Assembly: GCA_029532415.1 (NCBI GenBank)
Contig: JAQOTA010000060.1
Location: 3,782,001-3,846,000 of the forward strand
Direction: 5' to 3'
Length of the DNA stretch: 64,000 bases
From: Marasmius tenuissimus
Lineage: Eukaryota; Basidiomycota; Agaricomycetes; Agaricales; Marasmiaceae
In this document: in pieces, positions 10,660 to 22,967 of the stretch
How the letters are laid out: every line of letters starts with the position of its first letter
How positions within the stretch are numbered: position 1 is the first letter of the stretch
The notes under the pieces: model-generated
Told to the model about the DNA's origin: nothing
What the model saw: the letters and a program-made list of their open reading frames with translations, nothing else
The model's database searches: none
Made by a program: the position numbers and the translations under genes

Positions 10660-12119
10660 CCTAGTTATTTTTCACAGTACTCTCTCATTTCACGTCCCCA
10701 ACATCCATCTATATTTCATACTTACTAACCCAATACATCTCATAGAATATCTACTAGAATAAGTAATACAAACTTGTTGAATTTATCTATGAACCTAACA
10801 AACAACTGCCCAAACTCAAATCTCATTACTGGGAACCCCATACTATATCTTATCAGTTACTATTCACACACACCCATGTGTGTGGAACTACTGATTAGAT
10901 AATTGAGCTTAGAATCTTATCGTTAGTCCCGACTGTTTGATTGACGTTCTAACACTCTCATTTTGCCCAACTAATCCACTGTCTCGTAACTTCGCATAAC
11001 TTACTTTGCACATACCTTTGTCACTTTAAGTCACAAGTGAGTCCTAACATTCCTAACTCATTTGGTGCATTGTACACATGTTGTTTGTTTCTTGCATTAG
11101 TTCAAGAGTTAGTCATTAATGAGGACTGTTGGTGTCTCCAAGACTGAAATAAAAAAGGGAGAAGAATAGATCTAATGGGGCATTTATGGTTGATCATGTG
11201 GTTTATATAATTGAATGGTGAATGCAGAGCATACTGTAATTAGGTAATTAAGCACTGATAGTTTCGTGATCATTGTCGTGCTTACATTTGTATCAAACAG
11301 AAGATTTGCAGCGTCGCTATGAATGTCAATTGACCAGCACATATTGTAACATGATGAAAATCCTGAAATGTAAATCACAAAGATAGGAAGCTATAGAGTG
11401 TCCTTCCTGGAAATTTTGGTTTTCATGTTCGACGTCTGCCTGAAACAGTACCTAGGGAGTCACTTTGTACTCTGTGCCAAAAGGGAAGCTGAACCTGCTT
11501 TTGAGGTAATATATGACGGACCACAAGAACTCTATCATATGGAAGTGAAATCTAATATCTGTACTGGTCTTCATCATCATGAATTTGCAGGTAAATCAAT
11601 TCAACATACCAAAATTGTTTGCGGTCTCTTCAGGTCAAGAGCTTAAAAACCAATAACCAGTTTCAAAAGATATCAGGGCTCAATATTAGAGTGTATTTGT
11701 GGGGGTTTATACGGATTTCATATGCGTTAAGCGGAGCCCTGTTTTCAAAACCAAATGGACAGATAAGAGCGGAAATTTTATCGGAATTTTACAAATCCTT
11801 ACAATGTCATCTAGGTACCTTATATCTTGAGAGAAGGATCAGCGGAACGGGCTTCCATCTTTTGCACGGGTGGGCAAGTGTCGCAGCTCAAATGGCCCAC
11901 CTCTTTTTTTACCAGTGTTCGGAAGGTATAGGGGCTTAGAGAGAAGGGTTTTCACCCACGCTGGGCCTGCCAAACAAGGTAGTACAGTGTAAAATTGTGT
12001 GAGGAGCCTGTAAAAATCAGAGAACTGGACGGATTGGAGCACCAAATGGACGGGTCAAAACCTGTATAAATCCCTACAAATACACTCTATTGAGCAAACT
12101 TACACTGCAAACTGTTTAA

Positions 12120-12548
12120 TGTCAAGAAGAACAACAGAATACCCCATCAAGAGATGGGTGTCAATTTCTGTCAGCAATCACCAGATCTGACCTGGTGACG
12201 TGTCACACTAAGCTTTCAGACAAGAGGGAATGAGGCAAAGTATAGAGAACTCTATACTGGTGAGGAATAAACTAGCTCAAGACTGGGGAATACATGCAGA
12301 GTATCTACTTCTTATATACTACTGTGAGGACTATGGCGTGTGTCTATGGTGAGGTATGACATCAAGGTATGACATTGTGAAACAGTATCTGGAACAGAAC
12401 CAACATGTGTCTACAGCATGTGGGTCCCTTCATGTATCTACCATGTGTCTAAATGATAAGATGTGAGTCATGTGAGGGATAGGATATAGATATGATGGAA
12501 AAGGATAAGATAAGGAGAAAAGATAAGATAGGAGGGAAATTCATGACA
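12120..12548 (-). repeat. Gypsy 3' LTR
   Basis: This is a 429-bp LTR with inverted ends TGTCA...TGACA. The minus-strand start TGTCATGAATTTCCC lies directly after the polypurine tract. A TATA box is present on the minus strand at ~12311-12318. The outer boundary (12120) is set by the TGTCA motif and is less certain, because no second LTR copy is present for comparison. Confidence 0.7.
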
Positions 12549-12643
12549 TTACCCCCCCCTTTAAGGATCACGTCTTTGTGATGAGAAGATCATTTTCCTG
12601 TTATTTGAGAGGTAGGATATAGTAATGTGTACATAACTAAATA

Positions 12644-15600
12644 TCAAAAGTTCTTTGGCTTTGGAGCCATAGGATTCATTCTATGAAAGTCCGCAATCAC
12701 TTCTTCTGCATTCTTCAAATTACTCATGGGTTCCCAAGTATTTTCCTCAACCAGATATCCCTTCCAACTGACGTAGTATTCTAGCTTTCCTTTATCATTC
12801 AGTTGACTATCTACAATCTCTTCAACTTCATATTCTTTTCCGCCATCTGCTTTGATAGGGGGAGGAGGAGAAGGTTTCTCTTGTGAGGGGAATTCAGGAG
12901 GATGGTATGGAGTAAGGAGAGCTTCATTGAAGACTGGATGTATCTTCCAAGTGTTCAGGAGTTCAAGTTTGTACAATGAAGGACCAATCTTTTTCAAGAC
13001 TTTGAAAGGACCATGTTGTTTGTTATCAAGTTTCTTGGCCGGACGTTTACTGGATATGTTTGTGGCCTCAACATAGACTTGGTTGCCTTCTTCATATTCT
13101 CTAGATTCAGACTGGTTTCGATCATAGAAGTGTTTCATGGTTTCTGCTGCATGTTTTAGGGACGAAGCAGCTTCTTCTCGGATCTGATCCATAGTCTTAC
13201 TGAAGTGCTCTGCTCGGGGACTCCTAGTTCCATTCCTTCTTGGTTCCATTCCTTTCCAAGGGTGTTGTCCGTAGTTCATGAAGAACGGTGATTGACCAGT
13301 ACTTGAATGAACCTTATCATTGTATGAAAACTGGGCAATAGCTAACCAGTCGACCCAGTCATCTTGTCTGAAATTGACAAAGATTCTTGGGTACTTTTTG
13401 ATTTCTTGGTTCACTCGTTCTGTCTGACCATCTGTCTGAGGGTGGTATGCTGTTGACTTGTTTGAGTCAATTCCAAGTATGTGGAATAAGCTCTTCATGA
13501 ATTTCAAATCAAACTGAGGCCCTCAGTCTGAGATGACCTTCCAGGGTAATCCATGTTCCGTGAACACATGTTCAATGTAAAGCCATGCTGTTCCTTCCTA
13601 AGTGATCTGTTGGTTTGTGGGAATGAAGATTGCCCTCTTGGTCAAACCATCTACAACAACCATGATCATATCTCGGCCCTGAGATAATGGGAGTGGGCCT
13701 ATGAAGTCAATCGTTACTATTTCCCATGCTTTCTCTGGAATTTCATTTGGCTGGAGCAGTGCCGCGAGCTTCTCTCTTCTTGGTTTAGCCTTTTGACATC
13801 TGTCACATCCATTGATATAGCATTTGACATCAAAGTTGATCTTAGGCCACCAATAGTTTCGGGTAATCAGCTCTAGCATCTTAAACCGTCCTGGATGTCC
13901 AGCTAGGGAGGTTGTTGAATCCGGACTGCTGGATATATGGGCCGTTGTATTGGGCCACATGTATGCTTCAATCATTTCACTATGATCTATGCTATTCCTA
14001 GTCACTCCCGTTATAGTAGCTACATCCACCTCTCTATAGTATATAAGTAGCTCTGTATCTACATGCAATACCAGTACTTTTACTACTCTCATTGCTGCCT
14101 CTAAGCCTATCTCCAGGTGAGCTAGTCTGTTCCATGCTGCCACTGCTTGGGCAGGACCTCTGCCTCAACAGAGGTATCATGATGAAGATGAATGATATCT
14201 TCCCTAAGTTTTTCATCTTTAGGAACATAGACCCTGTCCTTCCATGTGACAACATCATCATTCTCTTCCCAGCCTTTTTCCTTCTTGGTCAATGATTCAA
14301 TCACAGACTGATCTCTTTGTTTTATTTGATCTGAGTCATTATGCTTTCGTCTAGTGATGCTATGACAATGAGGCAGAAAAGTTCTGGTTTGAGTAAAACA
14401 ATGTTTTTGTTGTCATTTACCCCCCTCTCATGACCTGTTCATTTTGACAGGTAGTCTGCTTTAGTGTTTTGCCGTCCAGGTTTATGGTGCAGGGTGAAGT
14501 GGTAGTCCTGCATCATAGTTACCCATCTGGCCTGCCATCGGTTCAAGTCCTGTGGTTTTCTGAAGTATTTGAGGTTCTTATGATCTGTCCAGATCTCAAA
14601 ATCTTCCATAGTACCCAACAGGTATTGTCTTCATTCACAAAGGGCTATCACAATGGCAAGCATTTCCTTGTTGTAGATTTCAAAAATTCTCTCTGCTTCA
14701 TTTAGCGAGTGAGAAAGGAATTCAATTTGTTTCCATTTGCCATCTTGGTACTGTGACAATATAGCCCCTACTGCAAAGTCTGACAAATCTGCTTCAATGC
14801 AAAATTTCCCATCATCTCTGGGTATGGCTAGCACAGGGGCTGTTGTGACTCTTATCTTCAGGTCGTTAAAGGCCTCTTCTTGTGCATTTGTCCATTCCCA
14901 GCTCTGTTTCCCAGTTAGCTTGTGCAAAGCATGTGCCACATGTGAGAAATCTCAGATGAAAGGTCGGTAAAAGTTGATGAATCCAAGGAACTGTTGTACA
15001 TCCCTCTTGTCTTTTGGTGTGGGCCATTCACTGACAGCTTTCACCTTGACTGGATCCATTCTGACTTGTCTCTTTCTAACAATCAAACCAAGGAATTCAA
15101 TCTCTAGTTGTTTAAATTGGCATTTCTCTGGTTTCAAGTACAACTAGTGTGCACAGAGCTTATCTAGGATTCAGCAGACCATCTCCCTGTGTTCCTCCAA
15201 TGTCTTCGTGAAGACAAGGATATCGTCCATGTATACAATGACTTTCCCTCTGTTGATTTCTTCACAGAAAATGGTATTCATCATTGTCTGGAACGTTGCA
15301 GGTGAATTGGTCAGATCGAAAAACATGATGAGCGGTTCGAACATCCCTCTGTTTGTGAGGAATGCTGCCTTCCATTCATCTCCCTCCTTGATCCTGATAT
15401 TATTGAAACCCCATCAAACGTCCATCTTTGAAAACCAAACAGCACCTTTGAGTTTGTCAATGAGTTCCTGTGTCAACAGCAGAGGATAGCAATTTTTGAT
15501 TGTCTGCTCGTTGAGTTTTCTGTAGTCTTGTACAGGTCTCAGTTTCCCATCCTTCTTTTTGACAAAGAAAAAGGGTGATGCTATTGGTGACTTAAATGGT

Positions 15601-16937
15601 TGAATTCAACCAGTTCTCAAGTTCTCCTCCAGGAATACATCAAGCTCTTGTTGTTCTGCTGGGCTGAGAGGGTATATCTTAGCAGAGTTCTGACCTTTTG
15701 CTCCTGGGATCAATTTGATGGCATGGTCCCAGGGGTGTCTTGGTGGTAACTGGTCAAAATCTTTCTCATCAAAGATGTCCCTGAAGTCCTGGTATGCTTC
15801 TGGGACAATCTCTTCAAAGGTCTGCTCTTCCTTTCCCTTCTTGCTTCTTGTGCCAGTTTGGTGGACACATTTTCTTGAGCTTGTATATGTAATTCCTGTT
15901 GGATATCTATTACGAGTATTTGATCTCCAGCTTCTATCTCTGGATCATTGTCATCATCAGGATCATCTTCTGGTTCGGTATCAGATTCAACAGGTCGGCA
16001 TTCTTCAGGGCATCTATTGAATAGAATTTCTCCTGTTCGCCAGTCAACACTAGAGTTGTGTTGCTCAAGCCATTCATGACCAATAAATATGTCAGCTTTG
16101 CCAAGGTTGGTAACTGCAAAGCTAAGTGTCTCGACATGATTCCTTATCGTGACTCTCAGATCAACATATTCCGAGATTGGACCTCCAGAATTGAGTGTTC
16201 CATCTGCAATGTATACAGAGATCAATCTGACATACTTCTTGGTATTAATGTCATGTTCTTAAACAAATCGTTCATTGATTGCACTGCCTGTGCACCCACT
16301 ACCGAGTAATGCCTTTACATCTAAAGATGTTTGATCATCTAGTGTAGTGACGACCAGATCTATATTTGTTTGGCTTCCATTTCCTCAAATGTAGCGGGGT
16401 GGTGTCTTTAGTTTGTTAAGAGCTTCAACAACATTCCAGTCGTTCAGTAGGTTGAGCTCTCTTAGAACTAGTTCAGTGCATTCAACTCATCTCTTTGGGT
16501 GTACCATCGTTCTGAGTAAGATGATTCCCATGTCCGAGGGCATTTGCCGTAACTGTTGTGCATACCACTGGCTTGTCCAGGGACGCAGCTGCCAGTTGTT
16601 CAACCGTGAACCCTTTTCAATTTCTTTCAGTGCATCGTCTATTTCTGGAATGACTAAGCTATGGTCTACAAATCAAAAAGTGTGCTTCCCTCTAGAGTTT
16701 TCACCCTCTCCAGGGGTCTTTTCAGGGTCCTGGTTCAACAATCCATTCATGTCTTCCTGTGACATTCTCTGAACATCAGGTCTCTCCTTCTCTTTGTCCC
16801 CTTCTTCAGGGCAATCAAAGAATCTGTGTCCTGGCTTTTGGCAAAAGCACAGGCTCTTCTTCTTCATGGTTTCCCTGTCCATTTTCTCTGGAACTGGGCT
16901 GGTATCTTTCTTTGTTGGTGGTGGTGGGTCTATCTTG
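12644..16937 (-). pseudogene. Gypsy gag-pol with chromodomain, inactivated
   Basis: Minus-strand pieces in order: a gag zinc knuckle (CFCQKPGHRFFDC, ~16840); a retropepsin site reading LLGSGCTGS (~16290), where the catalytic Asp expected of the family is Gly; a reverse transcriptase with VYMDDILVF (~15220) and KPEKC; a thumb with QFLGFINFYRPFI (~14960); RNase H (14631-14939); an integrase zinc finger ending CDRCQKAK (~13790); the catalytic core with TIDFIGPLP (~13700), a VISD segment followed by a TGA stop (~13525) and YHPQTDGQTERVN (~13440); then a C-terminal chromodomain with YYVSWKGY and ENTWEP (~12740). There are many stops, several of them TGA in place of an expected Arg. The chromodomain places it among chromoviruses. 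Confidence 0.9.
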
Positions 16938-17259
16938 TGATGAGCCGGCATGACGCCTAGCGCAGAGGACTACAACATAGCTACACTACTACTTACCAGA
17001 GAGGAGTTTAGAGAGATAGAGGCAAGACGTAGAAGCTCAAGCACACTGTAGATTCAAGTAGAGAACTACGAGCTTATATACATGTAGAGCCAATAGTAAA
17101 TACCATATAAGGATGACAATAGAGATTGTACATATGAGCATAGTGAACAATGAAGAATAAGACAATAGTGCATGCATTGTCCTGCATAATACCATGGCGG
17201 GAAGTATGAACCGGGACTTCGGATATACCAGGATCTAATTATAGTTCACGGATTCAACA
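16938..17259 (-). repeat. Copia 3' LTR
   Basis: This is a 322-bp LTR, TG...CA on the minus strand, with a TATA box at ~17072-17080 (read from gcttatatac). It is homologous to the solo LTR at 4252-4562 and to the interrupted 5' LTR. Confidence 0.94.
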
Positions 17260-17301
17260 CACCCCCTCGCTAAGTGCAGCTGAAAAGCCCATCTGAGTGA
17301 A

Positions 17302-20300
17302 TCAAGTGGACGAATAGAATTTAAGTCCAAGGTGATCTCTGAACCGTAAGAACTTCTCATGTCCGAGATTCTTCATAAACATGTCTGCGGGATTATAGAC
17401 TCCTTCAATAAAGAACAACTCGACTTTACCATCTTCAACACACGATCGAATATAATGATATCGAATATCAATGTGCTTGGTTCGGCGTTCTTGAACCAGA
17501 TTAGATGCAATGAAGATAGAGCCTTGATTGTCTCCGCAGATTGGAATAGGACCTAAGTCGATTCCAAGTTCAGAGAGTAGCGATCTTATCCAGGAAGCTT
17601 GACGACTGCAATCCGACAGTGCCATATACTCAGCTTCAGTGGAAGAAAGAGCTACAGTCTTCTGGGCGTGTGATTGCCACGAGAAGATGCCGCCTGCTAA
17701 CTTGAAGAAGTAGCCAGTAATCGAACGGCGTTTGATAGGATCGGCAGCCCAATCCGAGTCTGTGAACGCAAGGAGACCTCCATCAGAATCACCATCGTAG
17801 ACAAGTGAATAATCTGATGTGCCAGCTAAATAGCGGCAGATATACAGAGCTTTATCGAGGTGTTCCTTTGTTGGATTAGAAGAGAACTGGGAAAGCTTTG
17901 TAACTGCACAGGCAATGTCAGGTCGTATGCCCAGCATAATGTACAGAATCAACCCAATCACAGACTGGAATCTGGAGCGAATGGCAGGATTGACTGGACC
18001 ATTGTTGGGAGTTGGCACATAGCCAGCAGGTAAGGGCTAGGAGCACCTTTTGCATTCTGCATCCCAAAGCATTCAAGGACTTTCTTCAGATAATCCTTCT
18101 GGTCAATCATGATTTTGTTGCCTTTGCGACAAATGCTCATGCGGAGAAACTCGCTAGCATCACCCATATCGCGGCATTCCCATCAAGCCATGAACTCGGC
18201 TTTCTTCTTGTCAACAAAAGCTTTGTTAGGACCCATGAAGAGTGCATCGTCAACATATATAATCGCATACACAACTTCACCACTCTTCGAATCTTTGCAG
18301 ATGAAGAGTCCAGCAGCGGAAGTTAGATGTTTGAAGCCCAAAACTTCCATGGACGAGCTGAGGGTTCGCCACCATTCAAGGGCAGCTTGCTTCAGTCCAT
18401 ATAATGCTCGATGCAGGCGTAGTACCTTACGTTCTTGGCCCTTGACTTTGAAGCCTTCAGGTTGTTCCATGTAAATCTCCTCAACAAGATCGCTGTAAAG
18501 AAAAGCGTTCTTGACATCAACAGAAGTGATGTACCAGTTCTTGAGAGCTGCAAGAGCAAGCATCATACAAACAGTCTCATAACAAACAACTGGTGAGAAG
18601 ATCTCATCAAAGTCGACAACTTCAACCTGAGAGAAACCCTTGGCAACAAGTCTAGCTTTCTTGCAACCATTCGACTTAACGTTGAAGACCCATCTATTTC
18701 TGATGGCTTTGCGACCTTTGGGCAAGTCACAGAGTTCAAAGACCTTGCACTTACAAAGTGCCTCAAGTTCTTCGTAGCAAGTGTTCTTCCATTCCTTCTG
18801 TTGCTCAACAGGCAACTTTAGAATATCACAGAGTGTCCACTCTCTGATGTTAGAGAAATCAGGAGTATCAGACGTTGGAAGTGAATCGTGAACTGGAACA
18901 GCATTGTTCAGCAGGAAAATCACAAGTCCTACTCCCCCTTCTTGGGTCAGTCTTTCGACTACACTTTCTTCCTCATGCGACTCAGTGGTGCTTCCACTAG
19001 GTTCTGGAGCAGGTGGAGGCGGAAGTGGACCAGGAATCCCCTTTTTACTACCTTTGCCTTTCCTAGATCGCAAAGAGCTAGGACAATCAACTGGATGCGG
19101 AGGTTCCTTATCTCCAGTGACATTTCTCCAAGTATTTTTGTTCTCTAAGTCGCAAACAATATCTGAGGGTCTATTTGGGTTCCACTGTTCACCAAATATA
19201 TTACCAGGTTGCATTGTACCCTTCCACTGCCTTGAAGACCGGCGTGGACCATCTGCTGCTGGTGCAGGCGGAGGAACAGCAGGCTTGCCTGGAGGTGTTG
19301 GTGGACCAGATTGAGGGAGTGGCATATCCCCTGGCACAGGGCCACCTGCAGGTTCGTCAACCTGAGGTTCTGATCTCTTAGAAGGTTCAGAGCAACATCT
19401 GAGATCTGGAAACGGAGTATCGTCCCAATCATCATCAGAGTCTTCATCTTCCGAAGGAATGTTGGGATTTTCACCCAAAGTAAATGGTTTACTACCAATA
19501 GGTGTGAAGCCACGAGTTTTGGCATCAGGACACTTATTGTATAGTGTCTTATTGAACAGTGCAGTGCTACCTTTGAATACGGAATTATTACTTCTCATGA
19601 ACAGGAAGCTTCTCATTCCATCTTGATAGCCAATGAAGGTCATCAACTCGCTATGAGGAGCAAGTTTATTCTTCCTACGATCCTCAGGAATGAAGACATA
19701 GGCTGCACAACCCAGAACTCAGAGATGTGAAACATCAGGTGCTTCGCCAAAAAGCATTTTGAACAGAGTTCGCCAGCTCAAATGTTGCACAGGATTGCAG
19801 TTGTAGAGGTGGACAGCATGCACATGGCAGAATTCCCACCAGGACTGAGGCATACAAGCTTCAAAGCGAAGAGCTTCAGCCTTCTCATGAATAGTCCTGT
19901 CGAATCGTTCAGCATGACCGTTTTGTTGTGGTGTATACGGTATGCTTTGATCCCTCTGGATTCCATACTCTTTCAGTACTGCATTGAACTTATCTCCTTT
20001 GTACTCTCCCCCTTCATCGGACATCCAGGTCTTGACAACAGCATTGAACTGTGTCTTAACCATAGTAAGGAAGTCCCTTAAAGCGGGTACTGCCTCGTCT
20101 TTCATCTTGAGCTTGGAGGTCCAAACGTAGGACGTGCAGTCATCAAGAAAAGAGATGTAGTACTTGTACCAGTGATATGATTTGACCAGGTACAACTTCA
20201 AATCTGAATGTATGAGTTCAAACAGTTTAGAAGCTCTTGTAGTAGAATTGGGGAACGATTTCTCATGCATCTTGCCTTCAACACAACCACGACACAGAGG

Positions 20301-22697
20301 TGTCTTCTTAGTAGGCATTTTAAGGTCAAGTGGGAAACCTGGTGTATGTTTCCGAGCTTTGTTCAGGGCTTTATCCGATGGATGCCCAAGGTGTCTGTGC
20401 TCAATATCGTAATTGATGTTGTAAACGACCGACTTGGCCATTAAACCCTCAGCAGATGCTTTCTGCAAGTGTACCCAATAAATGGTTTGACCAGGCATAT
20501 GAGGGTAGGAAACAAGCGACTGTTGTCGCTGTGATGAATAAAAGGCCAACTTCTTCGTGTTTCCACGAATTGATAGACCATCTTGAAGGAACTCTCCCAT
20601 GGATTGCAAGTATATATCCAATTGCATATCCAATTGCAGTATGTAATAGACAGGATAGAGACGCGAAATGCGCTCAGTAAGTTTTCCGTCATGTCCTTCA
20701 ACATTATGCTTAATGAAAACTGTGCCTTTACCCTTGATCTGTATAGGGTTGCCCTTATTTGCAGTATTTACGATAGGACCATCAAGCGATTCATATTCAG
20801 CGAAATCATTCATGTCATTCGTGAAATGAGAGGAGGCACCAGAATCAAGGAGCCAACCCTGTGCGTTGTTCACACTTTTCTTTCCCTTGCACTGAGTACA
20901 ACCCACAAAGTGGGTGGAGATAGCATTGCAATATGATACAAGTGATGCCAGATCACTATGACTACGATGCGAACTACTGATACCAACTAGTTGTGAGCAT
21001 CGCTGTAAGGTTGCATCAGTTTGGGAAAGCAGGTCAAGGTACGGTACTTGCCTGTCATCGTAAAACGATCCAAGAGAGACGTCATCTGGGACGTCCTCAA
21101 CCCCTGCAGCTTCAGCAATATCGTTGTCAACATCATTACTGAATATAGAGGTCATGTCTTCCATACCATCGTCAGATCCCCAATCCATCTCTACATCTTC
21201 ATCAGGATCAGCGCTACGAGAGTGTTTAGAAGAAGTAGAAGAAGGAGATCTGGCTCCCTCATATCCCTCATCATCCTCCAAAAAATGCTTGGACAAGGAC
21301 GCACATGGTTGTTCAATGCGATCCTGGAGCAAACAATTGGTGGCGGATGTGACAATCTGTTCGAAGTGTTTGAGATACCATGCTGTCTTGGGAGCACCAA
21401 GTCTGTCAGCAAGGGAACGCGCTCCACAGACATCATCAAATACTGACCGAGATGGTTTGAAGCCAGTGAAGGACTGCATGGCAGCCGGGTTCTTCTTGAC
21501 AGCTGGCTGGGGAACTGTGCTGTCACACAATTTGTCCCAGTGACCGGTGAAGTGAGCTGGGGGCGGCGATCCCATAGCGCAAACAGGAGGGGCGCTGGCA
21601 ATCTCAGCATGCAAGGAGTTGTTGACTGCGTTCAATGCAATACGTTCCCTGCAGTCGGTGATCAAGGAATAAGGACAGATAGGAACAGGGGAAGCTATGA
21701 CGAATGCATAAGATGCAAGATGGGAGTGACCATGCAACCAATTGTTACCACCATTGTTACCGCCGGCATGGCCAGGACCCTGGTGCTGGTTGATACCACC
21801 GCAGGTACCACACTGCTGCTTCTTCTTCTTACCGTTGTTCTGGTTCAAAGGACGTTGCTGCTGCTGCTGCTGTGGTTGACGCTGTTGGCCACGCTGCTGT
21901 TGTCCACGCTGCTGCTGACCAAAGGATGGCTCGCGGTTGCCAGCACACTTGACTGCAGAGAGGCAGTTAGCAAGCTGAGGGTTCTGGTGCTCGTATTCAA
22001 TCATGATAGCTTCATGAACGTTGGCGACGGTGAGGGCGCTAGTACTGTCAGGATCCCTGGTAAAGTCATGACGAGACTTGGAGGAAGCGGTGTCCCATTC
22101 GGGAGGAATAGCTGCAATGAGAAGAAGGGCTTTGATTAACTCGGGGAGTTCAACCCCAACCTTGGCAAGATGTTTAATGTAGTGTTCGAACTTGGCGATG
22201 CCAGCCTGGGGGTGGCTAGTGGTAAGCCAGAAGGACACCAACTTGACAAAGTCGCCATAAATGGCAGACAAGGTTGGTTCACCATAGGTGGTGACTATAG
22301 TGGACCAGGCTTTGGCAGTATCCATATCTTTAAGAGGTTCAAAGACTTCCTTCGTAGAGGTCAACTGAATAATACCCATTAGCTGAAGGTCTTTCTCCTC
22401 CCATGCTTCCAGCGCCGTGTTGTACACCGTGATCTTATCATCAGTGGGAGGGTGACGATCAGGTTCATTGTCACTATCAGAGCCAGCTGCAGGCTGGGCA
22501 GCCGCACCAGGGGAAGGAGTGACCGTAATGGTCAGAATGATGACCTCCCTCAGAGGGTATGTTGGCTTCTTGGCCACGCCAGTGAGATGGCGGTAAAGGC
22601 CTTGAGCCTTGGTAACAGCTTCCATTTTGCCATTATAGGTCTGGCAGAATCCAGTGCTGTCGAAGCGACTGGAGAAGAATTTCTTAATGTCGAACAT
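17302..22697 (-). pseudogene. Copia gag-pol polyprotein, two stops and one frameshift
   Basis: The start ATG is at 22697. Gag spans the first ~330 residues, with a Gln-rich stretch and a CGTCGG...H knuckle-like cluster. The protease has WLLDSGASSHF (~20860). The pre-integrase zinc finger (HRHLGH...CRGC) is followed by the integrase core HSDLK, SDEGGEYKG and TPQQNGHAER. Reverse transcriptase carries IIYVDDALF (~18255) and RNase H carries FTDSDWAADP and LSSTEAEYMAL (~17640). The frame is broken by TGA at 19719-19721 (between the integrase core and its C-terminal part), by TGA at 18183-18185, and by a one-base shift near 18035. Both TGA codons fall where family members have Arg. The integrase DDE residues and the RT YVDD are intact. 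The gene order integrase-before-RT is diagnostic of Copia. Confidence 0.93.
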
Positions 22698-22949
22698 GGT
22701 AGTAAGAGGTTAGGTTTGGTGTTGGATCTAGAAAAGACAGCATCAGCATGTGTCTAATCAACACAGGGAGCAGCCATAAAGGGCGCTATACACAACGAGG
22801 AGCATTGGATCCTTGAGATCTGATGTTGTCAAAGGACGTACATCAATGCCATTGATCGAGTACTCAATTATAAGGTCGATGGCAACATGCAGGTCTAGCC
22901 TAGCTAGCCGATGACAGCAGCCTAGGGGCGCTCGTTATTGTAGTCGGGC

Positions 22950-22967
22950 TAACCAGGGCCCATAACC
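22950..22967 (-). other. Copia primer-binding site, half-tRNA iMet type
   Basis: Directly after the 5' LTR the minus strand reads GGTTATGGGCCCTGG. Apart from one G for A, it is complementary to the anticodon arm of initiator tRNA-Met, the internal 'half-tRNA' primer known from Drosophila copia and yeast Ty5, rather than to a tRNA 3' end. Confidence 0.7.

Larger units (their letters stand above)
8857..12119. other. CpG-poor decayed sequence, no intact gene
   Basis: No open frame above ~110 codons and no recognisable domain is present. The stretch holds an imperfect tandem duplication (9508-9718) and a TATA box followed by a hairpin (10623-10659), both listed separately. At 10189-10428 the minus strand has a 79-codon open frame with no recognisable motif. 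At 11398-11940 open frames are short and unrecognised. I read the whole stretch as old transposon debris. Confidence 0.45.
12120..16937 (-). mobile_element. Ty3/Gypsy chromovirus, 5' end missing
   Basis: On the minus strand the element reads: gag zinc knuckle, protease, reverse transcriptase, RNase H, integrase, chromodomain, polypurine tract and 3' LTR. The polypurine tract (eight G within AAAGGGG...TAA, complement of 12549-12562) abuts the LTR start at 12548. The upstream half of gag and the 5' LTR are absent. At 16937 the gag frame runs straight into the Copia 3' LTR, and the expected remainder is not found beyond that element. Internal genes are broken by many stops and the element is strongly CpG-depleted, so it is older than the neighbouring Copia. 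Confidence 0.92.

Noticed and set aside
14415..14432. G-rich tract followed by TAAATGACA on the minus strand, resembling a polypurine tract and LTR start
   Set aside because: It is in frame inside the Gypsy coding region between RNase H and integrase, where it encodes HERGVNDNKN.
18012..22757. Many plus-strand open frames of 70-200 codons across the Copia region
   Set aside because: They are antisense shadows of the Copia polyprotein.
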